Positions 26,897-34,307 of a stretch of DNA of 49,203 bases are shown here, piece after piece (the stretch's first letter is position 1; each line of letters begins with the position of its first letter). This DNA comes from a virus. The stretch covers positions 1 to 49,203 of the IMG/VR virus record IMGVR_UViG_3300025162_000010, one strand, 5' to 3'. The notes under the pieces are model-generated. The model saw only the letters and a program-made list of their open reading frames with translations, made no database searches and had not been told where the DNA came from. A program made the translations under genes and the position numbers.

Positions 26897-28493
26897 AAAG
26901 ATTAGTTTGTTCAACTACAGGCTTGTGCAATGTGCCATCTGGATTCTTCCAGGGAATAAACTTCAAAGAAGAGGTCTCTTTTTGCACCTTCCTATAGTGT
27001 AGAATCAACGGAATCACAGCATTGTCTGGATGCTTCATAGCTAACCTATACATGATATTCTTTCCAAGAGAAGGAAGCCCTGTATCTGGCGAACGGAAAA
27101 GAACTGAGTATTCAAGCATATCGTGGAAGTAAGCACACGCTTGTTTATTGCCACCAGTGAAAGCGCCTTTGAATGACTTTATGTAAGTCTTCATTTCGGA
27201 CACGCCAACCTCGCCTACTAACAATCCCATCATCCTAATATACTGCATCATCAACTTGTCATTCTCATTTGTAATCTTATCTTTAGCTTTGTCGTCATAA
27301 GCTATTCCTTGTAATGACATCAATAGATAAGGAACTATGCTATCATTGGCAAGCTTAATAGATGCCTCAAGACCGGGGATTGTTTTGGCATACTTATCTA
27401 TTGCCTCCTTGATTAAGAACATAGTATACACATCTTTAGCACAATACCTCAGCTTCTGCGTCATGTGTTCCCGCGTTATGTATCCTTGACTATCTGTGTC
27501 TTTGTGGAACCTTTCCCATGTCCATAAAGAAGTGCAGTGACCCAATGACTTTTCGACACAAGGGAAGCACCGATGCTGAGCCAACATAGTATCGTAGCAC
27601 TTATACACAGGTATATGATACTTTGATGCCAAGACGAAGAAGTCAAAACAAGCTCCATTGTGAGCCACAATAGTATTATCCCTGATAGCAATAGCCAACG
27701 CTCGAAGAATACGATGGTAATTACTATAAGCAGGGCGATAATTATTATCGAGAATAGGCACACTATAAATATTATGCCCGTCAAAAGAGAATGCAAAGCA
27801 AAGTAGATTTTGTTCTTCATAATCTGTTTCCATGTCGAAATAAAAGAACCTTCCTTTATTAGAAGTTAGTACATTTACTACATCTTCTGCCATTGGGTAA
27901 AGTAGGTAGGTAGGTACATTCTCACATAAGTGTTCCACTCTTGTTGGGTCTTTATCTTTGGACAATAATCTTTTAATTTTGGATACGTCTGCCTTAATCC
28001 AGAAAAAGTAATTGGAACGTTTAGTTGGAGAGAAGGCCTTAACGTCACCTTCATCCTCACTATCTTCTGATAATTCATCACCACCACTATACTCTTTAGA
28101 AAGCTCATTATGGGATTGTTCATAGTTCTTAAAGTCTGCTGCATCTTGTGGGAAGAAAGTTGCAATGGCTGGTATCTCTCCCACATATAAGAGACTGCCC
28201 CTCATTTCATTTAGTGTGTTCTTCCTAGTATCAGGACACCATTGGTGCATAGCTGCTTGACCTAACAACAGTATGCACTTTGTTCCTTCAAGCCAGGGTG
28301 AAGTATCCTCCATCACTCTCACGTCACACAACATACTATTTAACTCTGGCTGTAAGCAATCATTAAATAGCGTGCCGCCATTGGCAGAGAGCAAATTACC
28401 AATGCCGGGCTTCCACTCTTTATCAAAGCGGGATGGGTTGCTCATGACTATTGTGAGCCCTGAGTATTTACCCTTGGGTTTGTTTCTTAACAT
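26889..28493 (-). CDS. 3'-5' exonuclease half of DNA polymerase with UDG-like N-terminus
   Basis: This 534-residue protein has residues 12-120 resembling a family-4 uracil-DNA glycosylase fold (TIVMSNPSRF, PGIGNLL, ILLLGQAAMHQW), but the terminal HPS-type motif reads FFPQ, so catalysis is doubtful. Residues 130-160 are an acidic linker. The proofreading exonuclease follows, with ExoI at YFDMETD (about 218-224), ExoII at VAHNGACFD (about 276-284) and ExoIII at YCAKDVYTM (about 350-358). The last 100 residues correspond to the start of the polymerase thumb (ILHYRKVQKETSS), and the frame then stops while the polymerase half continues in the next gene. Proofreading and replication are its likely jobs, acting as a two-subunit enzyme or by frameshift fusion. 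Confidence 0.85.
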   Translation of the reverse strand: MLRNKPKGKYSGLTIVMSNPSRFDKEWKPGIGNLLSANGGTLFNDCLQPELNSMLCDVRVMEDTSPWLEGTKCILLLGQAAMHQWCPDTRKNTLNEMRGSLLYVGEIPAIATFFPQDAADFKNYEQSHNELSKEYSGGDELSEDSEDEGDVKAFSPTKRSNYFFWIKADVSKIKRLLSKDKDPTRVEHLCENVPTYLLYPMAEDVVNVLTSNKGRFFYFDMETDYEEQNLLCFAFSFDGHNIYSVPILDNNYRPAYSNYHRILRALAIAIRDNTIVAHNGACFDFFVLASKYHIPVYKCYDTMLAQHRCFPCVEKSLGHCTSLWTWERFHKDTDSQGYITREHMTQKLRYCAKDVYTMFLIKEAIDKYAKTIPGLEASIKLANDSIVPYLLMSLQGIAYDDKAKDKITNENDKLMMQYIRMMGLLVGEVGVSEMKTYIKSFKGAFTGGNKQACAYFHDMLEYSVLFRSPDTGLPSLGKNIMYRLAMKHPDNAVIPLILHYRKVQKETSSLKFIPWKNPDGTLHKPVVEQTNLYV

Positions 28494-28545
28494 TTATTTA
28501 GCAGACTATAACTGGTCTGCCAGCAGTTGTTCACCCACTTACCAA

Positions 28546-29106
28546 TCAATCAACAACACCGAAGATTTCATCAATCTTGGGCCAATGCTTGACCAACGCT
28601 TTACCGGTCATTGGATGCTTCATAACACTTCCCAATGGACGAGTGCCAGCTTTCTTAGCTTTAGCAATCTCTTCAACAGTGGGAGTCTTGCGCTGTTCTG
28701 TTGCTTCAGATGACATCTGAGTATAGACCAGCTTACCTAACAACTTAGACACAGGTGGGTTGTCTGTGTCAACTTCCGCGCCATCCACGCCCAATTTCTC
28801 ATACAGAGAAGGCTGGGAAGGATTGTTACTAACAAACACTCTTGCCCTACATTGGGCAGTCTTTGTTTCGTCAACCTTTCCATCCAAGTCCAGGACTTTG
28901 GTAATGAAATACATCTTGGCTTTTACGCCAGCGATGTTGACTTCTTGGTCACCAACTTGATACGTGACCGGCTCCACCACTTCAAGCTCAAGCGTAATCA
29001 TTGGATTACCTGAATTTGCCGGAGCAAACTTAGCACCAATGATACGGTTCTTGAAACATGAATCCGACGGAAACGGTACCTCTGCGTTCCAGTTTACAAT
29101 AGACAT
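28546..29106 (-). CDS. Single-stranded DNA-binding protein candidate (DUF669-like)
   Basis: This 186-residue protein begins with a beta-rich domain (residues 5-90) like phage DUF669-type proteins, often encoded beside Sak4 or polymerase genes and thought to bind ssDNA. Residues 115-186 are a Lys/Glu/Pro-rich tail. It sits between the Sak4-like ATPase and polymerase genes, the expected spot for an ssDNA-binding protein. The start codon lies after a 79-nt gap from the 53-residue protein. The family call is moderate. Confidence 0.5.
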   Translation of the reverse strand: MSIVNWNAEVPFPSDSCFKNRIIGAKFAPANSGNPMITLELEVVEPVTYQVGDQEVNIAGVKAKMYFITKVLDLDGKVDETKTAQCRARVFVSNNPSQPSLYEKLGVDGAEVDTDNPPVSKLLGKLVYTQMSSEATEQRKTPTVEEIAKAKKAGTRPLGSVMKHPMTGKALVKHWPKIDEIFGVVD

Positions 29107-29185
29107 ATGTTTTGTTTAGTAGTAGGATACTAGCCATGTTGTTTTTGTTTTGTTAATCCCAGCATCAAATACGGTGCGAGGGAAA

Positions 29186-29347
29186 TTAGCTACCAAGTTC
29201 AAGACAGCGCAAGTAATCAAGCACTTCGCCCATAGTGGAGCAGTAATGAACCTCAGGATGAGGTTGACCGTTACCTAGGTCAATCTTGTCGCGCGGAGGG
29301 GTCATAACTAACCAACCGTTTTCTATCTGGTTTATTTGTATTTGCAT
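29186..29347 (-). CDS. Small 53-residue protein
   Basis: ATG at 29347 opens a 53-codon frame that begins MQIQINQIENGWLVMTPPRD and ends in a helix with EVLDYLRCLELGS. The frame fits neatly between the Sak4-like gene (stop at 29354) and the ssDNA-binding candidate. Similar small proteins (one beta-hairpin plus one helix) are common beside phage replication genes; function unknown. Confidence 0.6.
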   Translation of the reverse strand: MQIQINQIENGWLVMTPPRDKIDLGNGQPHPEVHYCSTMGEVLDYLRCLELGS

Positions 29348-29353
29348 ATGTGT

Positions 29354-30220
29354 TTATTTTGTTTTGTTTTTCTTATACTTGAGGAACGTTGTGTATCCTG
29401 CAAGAATAAATTTAGGCGTTCCAACTAGGCTAGAACAACCACCATCTAGTATATCATCCCCTTGTGTTTGCCATAGATGGATAGAGCCATAAGATGTAGG
29501 TGTCGAGTCACACCATTCTTTTATGGTTGTTTTGTCTGTGTTATACTTAGCGCATACTTTATCAACCTCTTCAGCAGACTTAGGCTTACTGATAACTATC
29601 TGCCTAATCCAATCCGTAAAATTACCACCCATCTTATCAGCCGCTTGACCAGTCAAGAGAGGCTTAATCTTACCATTGTAAGACCCGTCCTTATTCCTAT
29701 CATCTTGCTCATGACTTATCATTACTACATCACACGACAATGCTTTGAAAGTGTTCCACACTTCAGTAAAGAATTGCTTTTTCAAATCCCATTGAACAAA
29801 CTTGTTAAACTCACCACGCTTAGACGTTGCAAGTTCGTCCTCATTGTATTTATACCATAGATGGAAAGAGTCCTCAATGCCAGTAAGACCGTCTACTAAG
29901 AGCGTCTGCTCATGAACCAGTTTAGAACCTTCAGTTGTCAGCCACTTAAGCAAAGCGTCCTTCGTCTCAGGTGGTGCCAATGTCCCGGCCCTTTTAACTA
30001 TAGTATCTACAAAGGCGGGATTGTATATTGGTATTAGTGGCACATCGCTTCTGCTTAGATGTGCAGATATCTTTCTATCAAAAGATAGAATGATTGGATT
30101 TGGAAAGGTCAACGCTGCTGTTGTTTTACCAGAGAACGGCGCACCTTGTATTCCTAAACGCACTTGATTATCTTCTATATCAGAAAGATAAACACTTCCT
30201 TTGGGTTTGTATAAGTCCAT
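29354..30220 (-). CDS. Sak4-like RecA-fold ATPase (recombinase/annealing partner)
   Basis: This 288-residue protein has a P-loop GAPFSGKTT (about residues 26-34), a Walker B strand in QTLLVDGLTG (about 101-110), and a later DVVMISHEQDD strand typical of Sak4/AAA_24 proteins. These assist phage single-strand annealing recombination and usually cooperate with an ssDNA-binding protein. The gene is 2 nt downstream of the kinase and followed by the small protein and the ssDNA-binding candidate, which supports the call. Confidence 0.75.
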   Translation of the reverse strand: MDLYKPKGSVYLSDIEDNQVRLGIQGAPFSGKTTAALTFPNPIILSFDRKISAHLSRSDVPLIPIYNPAFVDTIVKRAGTLAPPETKDALLKWLTTEGSKLVHEQTLLVDGLTGIEDSFHLWYKYNEDELATSKRGEFNKFVQWDLKKQFFTEVWNTFKALSCDVVMISHEQDDRNKDGSYNGKIKPLLTGQAADKMGGNFTDWIRQIVISKPKSAEEVDKVCAKYNTDKTTIKEWCDSTPTSYGSIHLWQTQGDDILDGGCSSLVGTPKFILAGYTTFLKYKKNKTK

Positions 30221-30222
30221 AA

Positions 30223-30732
30223 TTAAAGTTTTAGTTTACTGACTACTTCAACCAACTCTTCTATTGTTCCATTGTTGTCTATTACGAAATCGTGCTTTAC
30301 ATCGTCTAAGTCTGTTTCACTTATATGACTATCTGCGTAACAGGCCTTCTGCCTTCTTACCCTGATTATGGCAGCCCCTCTCTTTTTCAGATAGTCAAAC
30401 TCATTCTTAAACCTACAATCAGGTATCACTACCAGTTGTAAGTTACCACCATCTTCAAAAGCTCTGAGCGCACTCTCCACCTGCTTAATCCAGAAGTCAT
30501 CGCCATACAACTTCCTTCTATAATCTGTTCCCCAACCTTGTAAGATTAACCTAAAGTTATCTTTGAATTGGTCTATGAACTCAGTCTTAACACCACACGC
30601 GCGGGCTACCTCGTGCTTAAGAGCTGATGCAAAGTAGTAGCTGATTGAAGGCCCTTTGAAGTTGCGCCTTATTATTGCTGCAACAGTATCTTTGCCTGAA
30701 CGTTTCTTACCAGAGATTGCTATTAATTTCAT
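30223..30732 (-). CDS. Deoxynucleoside monophosphate kinase
   Basis: This 169-residue protein has a P-loop at the N-terminus (AISGKKRSGKDTVA, residues 4-17) and a LID-like region with RRKLYGDDFW, then VIPDCRFKNEFDYLK, which is characteristic of phage dNMP kinases (T4 gp1-type). It phosphorylates dNMPs to dNDPs for phage DNA synthesis. The stop is 2 nt from the Sak4-like gene and the start overlaps the nuclease stop (ATGA). Confidence 0.82.
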   Translation of the reverse strand: MKLIAISGKKRSGKDTVAAIIRRNFKGPSISYYFASALKHEVARACGVKTEFIDQFKDNFRLILQGWGTDYRRKLYGDDFWIKQVESALRAFEDGGNLQLVVIPDCRFKNEFDYLKKRGAAIIRVRRQKACYADSHISETDLDDVKHDFVIDNNGTIEELVEVVSKLKL

Positions 30733-31769
30733 ATGTCATTATACTTTAGGGGGTTAAACACTACACGCTTGAAATTCCTTTTAAGCAGAAGCTCACTCAC
30801 ATTATCTGGATGTCTACAACAATCCCAGAAAGCGCACTTGCCATACTGTTTTACACAGACGCCATTAAGGATACCTTCCTTTGGTATGTAACCAGTTTTA
30901 ATTGCCTGAGACAACTGCCTAATCTTATCATCAAGCGTCAACTGGAAAGCATCTAAGTCAGCAGGACGAATAGGGAATATTTCACTTCGTTCAAACTTCG
31001 TATCATTGGGTTCTTTCTTTAAGAAGATTGCGTCAATGAAACATGACACTCCAGTAGCTCCAATGGTTCCAAGAACACTATCAGGATGCATCACAGACAT
31101 TAGCTTAAAGGCTAATGAATATACTCTAAGCTGCCTGCTCAATTCATACTGTTGAAAGTAACCTATGTTATCCCATGCACTGGTTGTCTTCCAATCACCT
31201 ATGGCGTATGCACCATTCTTAAACTTACCAACCTTGTCTATTGTTCCACACAAGTTGACTATAATATAATCATCTTCATAATACTTTATGGAGAAGGTTA
31301 TTTCACTAGCTGGTTGTAGGGTATTCTTTATACCATTGCACACAACACAAGGTTTCTCAAACCTGATGCCTTCACCCTTGCATAACCAACAAGGTTGCAC
31401 AAGCTCTATCAATTGAAACTTATCATCTTCCATGATGAAATCATTCCACAAGTTAAAGCACGTTACGTCTAAATGCCTAGCATCTCTTAACCAGTCCTTT
31501 CCTTTAGGGGGGTCGTTTGCTGGTATCTTATCAAACATCTTATGCGCTGCTCTTCTAGCCATGACTAAATCACCCTTAGACTTGAAGGCTAGGTCAACGA
31601 ACTTGTGAACGGCTATACCATACATCATACTGGCACCTTGCCTGACAGGTTTGTAGCCACCTTCTGACATGCCATTTTCATCTTCACTTCCTATGACTGT
31701 CCTATACAAATCTAAGATACATGCACTATGACCTAGTGCTGTAGCGTCTAAATTAAATGTTAGTTTCAT
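30729..31769 (-). CDS. PD-(D/E)XK nuclease, Cas4/RecB-like, with Fe-S-type cysteines
   Basis: This protein has about 346 residues from the ATG at 31769; a TTG two codons upstream is less likely. RecB-like motifs are GIAVHKFVDLAF (about residues 51-62), GTIDKVG with AIGDWKTT (about 175-197, the catalytic D and D-x-K) and RQLRVYSLAF (QxxxY type). A Cys near residue 17 plus CVKQYGKCAFWDCC at the C-terminus fits the four-cysteine iron-sulphur cluster of Cas4 and AddB relatives. A DnaJ-like zinc-ribbon insert (CWLC, then CVVC) sits at about residues 127-146, unusual for the family. It probably resects DNA ends for recombination together with the Sak4-like protein. Confidence 0.75.
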   Translation of the reverse strand: MKLTFNLDATALGHSACILDLYRTVIGSEDENGMSEGGYKPVRQGASMMYGIAVHKFVDLAFKSKGDLVMARRAAHKMFDKIPANDPPKGKDWLRDARHLDVTCFNLWNDFIMEDDKFQLIELVQPCWLCKGEGIRFEKPCVVCNGIKNTLQPASEITFSIKYYEDDYIIVNLCGTIDKVGKFKNGAYAIGDWKTTSAWDNIGYFQQYELSRQLRVYSLAFKLMSVMHPDSVLGTIGATGVSCFIDAIFLKKEPNDTKFERSEIFPIRPADLDAFQLTLDDKIRQLSQAIKTGYIPKEGILNGVCVKQYGKCAFWDCCRHPDNVSELLLKRNFKRVVFNPLKYNDI

Positions 31770-31821
31770 AATCAAGTTTATCTCTGTCTAGCTTGTCTAC
31801 CGTTTTCATTTCTTTGCTCAT
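31753..31821 (-). CDS. Tiny coupling ORF (22 codons)
   Basis: ATG at 31821 overlaps the upstream gene's stop (ATGA) and the frame (MSKEMKTVDKLDRDKLDYET plus two residues) runs into the nuclease start region. It is highly charged. It may exist mainly to carry ribosomes across the 48-nt gap to the nuclease start. Coding status is uncertain. Confidence 0.3.
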   Translation of the reverse strand: MSKEMKTVDKLDRDKLDYETNI

Positions 31822-32063
31822 TTCTTTTTCCCTTTCTTTCTAAACAAATCCATATCTAAACCCATCTTAGCAAGAGACTCTAAAGCTCTCTTCTTACCTG
31901 GGCTAACAAATACGGCAGGTTCATGTTGTGGTTTTGGCTTCATCAATCTCGCCCTCTCTGGACGTGTTACATCTAAGTAAGGCTTAAAGTGTTCTAGCAG
32001 TTGTGCGTCAGAAAGTTTTGCTAATTCATCAGCACTACAATCTAGCAATTGTGAAAGGGTCAT
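31818..32063 (-). CDS. Small protein of unknown function in replication operon
   Basis: This 81-residue protein has an N-terminal helical half (residues 1-35, LSQLLDCSADELAKLSDAQLL) that could be a small interaction domain. The rest is basic and ends in a Lys-rich tail (KKGKKK) that could bind nucleic acid. It is coupled by ATGA to the gene upstream. No family is recognised. Confidence 0.65.
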   Translation of the reverse strand: MTLSQLLDCSADELAKLSDAQLLEHFKPYLDVTRPERARLMKPKPQHEPAVFVSPGKKRALESLAKMGLDMDLFRKKGKKK

Positions 32064-32671
32064 GACAACCTAATGATTGCTACTCTATCTTGGGTTATAG
32101 ATGCTTGTAGATTGCTTAGCCCATTCAACCTAACTTTCAAATCAACTATCTCGTCAGTTGATAATGCTAATCCATCCTTTACGAAGGGCTCAAAATTATC
32201 GCTATCCTCAATCCAATCATCCAGCTTCCGCAACCACAAGGGCTTAGTAACCTTGGCACCAACTGACTTGGGAGTGAGCTTGACTGACTCTGTATTACCA
32301 AAGCCGGGAATGAAGGAGATGCGAACGCCTAGGTTCTTTTGCCTCTCTACCCTTACCAGTTCATACCACCTTTTATACTTCTCCCTTTCTTCAACTGTTG
32401 AGGACTGTTCTAACAACCAACGGATAGATTGATTGACTCTATTGTAAAGAGTCTGTGGAGAGATGTTTGTTTCTTCCGTGCACCATGTAGCATAATCATA
32501 TAGAATATCTTCTTTGTCAACCAGCATCTGTTCAATGAATGGCTTTATCTCATCAGCATAAAGCTTCTTATAGTAAGGAGCATTACTATGATGCGACCAG
32601 CCTGCTGGCTTGGTAGCTTGAAGTAACTTGACTATCTTCTCAACACCTACAGGCTCTATAACATTATACAT
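32060..32671 (-). CDS. Protein of unknown function in replication operon
   Basis: This protein has about 203 residues from the ATG at 32671, which overlaps the preceding stop as ATGTATAA, the same junction type as in the split polymerase. An alternative frame-open start at 32725 would overlap the upstream gene by 62 nt. The N-terminal half (about residues 15-110) is helical, with Trp and Tyr conserved-looking positions (GWSHHSNAPYY, SIRWLLEQ), and could be DNA-binding. The C-terminal half is mixed. Not recognised. Confidence 0.65.
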   Translation of the reverse strand: MYNVIEPVGVEKIVKLLQATKPAGWSHHSNAPYYKKLYADEIKPFIEQMLVDKEDILYDYATWCTEETNISPQTLYNRVNQSIRWLLEQSSTVEEREKYKRWYELVRVERQKNLGVRISFIPGFGNTESVKLTPKSVGAKVTKPLWLRKLDDWIEDSDNFEPFVKDGLALSTDEIVDLKVRLNGLSNLQASITQDRVAIIRLS

Positions 32672-32966
32672 GCAACTCTCCTTCTTCATTCCCATAGATT
32701 TGTTCATTGACAAACTTAAGAGCAACGCCCATTGCAGCAGGCTCTAACTTGCAAGCCATCCTCAACAGCGTGTTGCTATCCTGTTGGCATAGGTGGATTC
32801 TTTTCCCGTCTAAATCAATAAAGGTCTTAGCTAAAAGACTATTACAAATCATACACTTTTGCTTTTGTTCAACAGGTGCGGCGGGAACTGGAGGCCAACT
32901 AGATGGATATTGAACGGGGTCCGCGTTTGCTAAACTAGATATTGAGTTTAATGTTTGGTCTATCAT
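32664..32966 (-). CDS. Zinc-ribbon protein, first gene of the replication operon
   Basis: This 100-residue protein has a CxxC pair (KCMICNSL, about residues 37-44) and a further Cys in HLCQQD (about 59), hinting at a zinc-binding module with one ligand replaced by His or Asp. The N-terminus is Pro/Ser/Val-rich. It follows a roughly 400-nt structured leader from the sigma-54-type promoter at 33378-33394, with no Shine-Dalgarno sequence before the ATG. Role unknown. Confidence 0.65.
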   Translation of the reverse strand: MIDQTLNSISSLANADPVQYPSSWPPVPAAPVEQKQKCMICNSLLAKTFIDLDGKRIHLCQQDSNTLLRMACKLEPAAMGVALKFVNEQIYGNEEGELHV

Positions 32967-33366
32967 ATGATTGATTATGGTTCTTTGTTAAATTGTCCCC
33001 TAGTCGAACGAGCACTTGCGCACTCATAACACCTCGTAAGGTATTGTTTTCTAACACTCGCTAGGTTCTAAGCTATCATTACTTTCAACGATAGCAGGAA
33101 GTCAGGTCACATATTATAGATGTTAGACCATTATCTATACTACACTCTTCACTGACTGGCGGGCGTGCCATCGAAGGCAGTCGCTGGCTTTATTGTCAGC
33201 AAGCTAATGTAGCCCATTCTCTCTTAGTGTCTAGTCCACAGATAGCATAAGCTCAAAGTGGAGTCTAGGAAATTATGTTACATTCTAAATCTTATATCGC
33301 GAGAGATAGTAACCTAGAGTCGCGTGTCAGCGCACAATGATAAACGATAATCATGTGCCACCAACA
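32967..33366 (-). ncRNA. Structured leader RNA of the replication operon
   Basis: The 400 nt between the predicted +1 (about 33367) and the first start codon hold no ORF. On the minus strand I can pair several hairpins by eye. GCACATGAT/ATCATTGTGC and a 7-bp TATAGAT/ATCTATA are two. A 9-bp GCTATCGTT/AATGATAGC has one mismatch. AATACCT/AGGTGTT closes a TACG loop, and GAGTGC/GTGCTC closes a GCAA loop. This density of stems and tetraloops suggests a folded RNA: a 5'-UTR regulator, or a separate ncRNA. A core segment (33214-33237) recurs in the noncoding region 43104-43646. Confidence 0.5.
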
Positions 33367-33377
33367 AAGTTTATTAT

Positions 33378-33394
33378 AGCATTTTTCATGCCAA
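33378..33394 (-). promoter_or_regulatory. Sigma-54-type promoter of the replication operon
   Basis: The minus strand reads TTGGCATGAAAAATGCT, followed by ATAATAAAC. GG and GC are separated by exactly 10 nt. Predicted +1 is near 33367. It lies 27 nt downstream of the sigma-54 activator gene. TGCTATAAT also fits an extended -10. Confidence 0.68.
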
Positions 33395-33433
33395 CTACCA
33401 GTTAAGTATAACTCCTAACACTAACTGATAGTT
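33393..33433. repeat. Inverted repeat upstream of the replication promoter
   Basis: AACTACCAGTTA (33393-33404) and TAACTGATAGTT (33422-33433) are complementary at 11 of 12 positions, 17 nt apart. Each arm is itself a small palindrome (AACT-N3-AGTT). The near arm abuts the -24 element and the far arm overlaps the end of the activator gene. It could be an operator or enhancer-like site, or the end hairpin of the activator mRNA. Confidence 0.55.
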
Positions 33434-34305
33434 CCCCATACGTTGTGTCTGATAACATAAGTCTGGATAGACCTTACATTATACCTCAAGTCAAGCAGCC
33501 CTTTCTCTAACTCATATCCATACTTCTCCAAGAACTTATCCCCGCCTGGTAATGATTGACATATCGGCACTACATCACACAGTCGGCTCTTCAATGGATT
33601 GATAGTGAGTTCAAGAGGATAGATGCGAGCATAAAGGTCCTCACGAAACGAGCCCCCCTTTACCATCGTCTCAAGGTTGCGGTTAGTTGCAAAGACAAAC
33701 TTACAATTGATTGATTCATCTTTGATGGAGCCTACTTTACATACCGTCTTTTCTTGCAGGGTCCTTAGCAACTTAGCTTGCATTAGAATCGGAAGCTCAC
33801 CTATCTCATCTAAGAACATTACACCATCGGTTGCCTCGGCTATGAAGCCAGCCTTATCAACATACGCACCAGTGAATGAACCTTTGACATGACCAAAGAG
33901 AATTGACTCAATCAACTGCTCTGGTATGCCCGCACAATTGATAGCTCTGAAAGCACCGGTCCTAGCAGCTATCATCGACTTGGCTATAATCTCCTTACCA
34001 GTGCCGGTAGCACCAGAGATAAGAACTTCATAGGGAGTAACAGCAGCTTTCTTGGCGCGCTCTTTCATGGCTAGAGTCTTTTCATCTACCGTAATAAATT
34101 TAGATAGATGTAACTCACCTGGGTTAAGAGTGTCCTCAAGAGTCCATTTACCATCCGCTTGTTTAACTACGCGATATGGTAACTTGGTTGATTCTATTCT
34201 TCCTATTACTACATCTACAAAGTCTTCACCATTAGCTAGCATCAACTCTAATGCTCTACGTGTAATGGGACGACCTTCTTGTTGTGGTTGTGATTGTGGT
34301 ACCAT
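33421..34305 (-). CDS. Sigma-54 activator: AAA+ domain protein without HTH
   Basis: This 294-residue protein has all the marks of a sigma-54 enhancer-binding-protein AAA+ domain: Walker A GATGTGKE (98-105); the sigma-54 contact loop GSFTGA (142-147; canonical GAFTGA) after FGHVK; Walker B VMFLDEIGELP with D166-E167; sensor I FVFATNRN (203-210); arginine-finger block FREDLYARI (220-228); and a sensor II helix NVRSI (276-280, canonical NVREL). Residues 1-80 are not a receiver or known sensor domain. The protein ends just after sensor II, so the Fis-type HTH is missing. Known HTH-less activators (Helicobacter FlgR, Chlamydia CtcC) work from solution, and I infer the same here. It probably hydrolyses ATP to remodel host sigma-54 RNA polymerase at the phage's TGGCAY-N5-WTGC sites. 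It is the last gene of the 39.8-33.4 kb unit. Confidence 0.9.
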   Translation of the reverse strand: MVPQSQPQQEGRPITRRALELMLANGEDFVDVVIGRIESTKLPYRVVKQADGKWTLEDTLNPGELHLSKFITVDEKTLAMKERAKKAAVTPYEVLISGATGTGKEIIAKSMIAARTGAFRAINCAGIPEQLIESILFGHVKGSFTGAYVDKAGFIAEATDGVMFLDEIGELPILMQAKLLRTLQEKTVCKVGSIKDESINCKFVFATNRNLETMVKGGSFREDLYARIYPLELTINPLKSRLCDVVPICQSLPGGDKFLEKYGYELEKGLLDLRYNVRSIQTYVIRHNVWGTIS

Positions 34306-34307
34306 AT

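Noticed and set aside
32967-33366. tRNA, group I intron or riboswitch in the leader
   Set aside because: I could not find a cloverleaf, an intron core with P/Q/R/S elements, or a known aptamer consensus. Only an unclassified structured RNA is supported.
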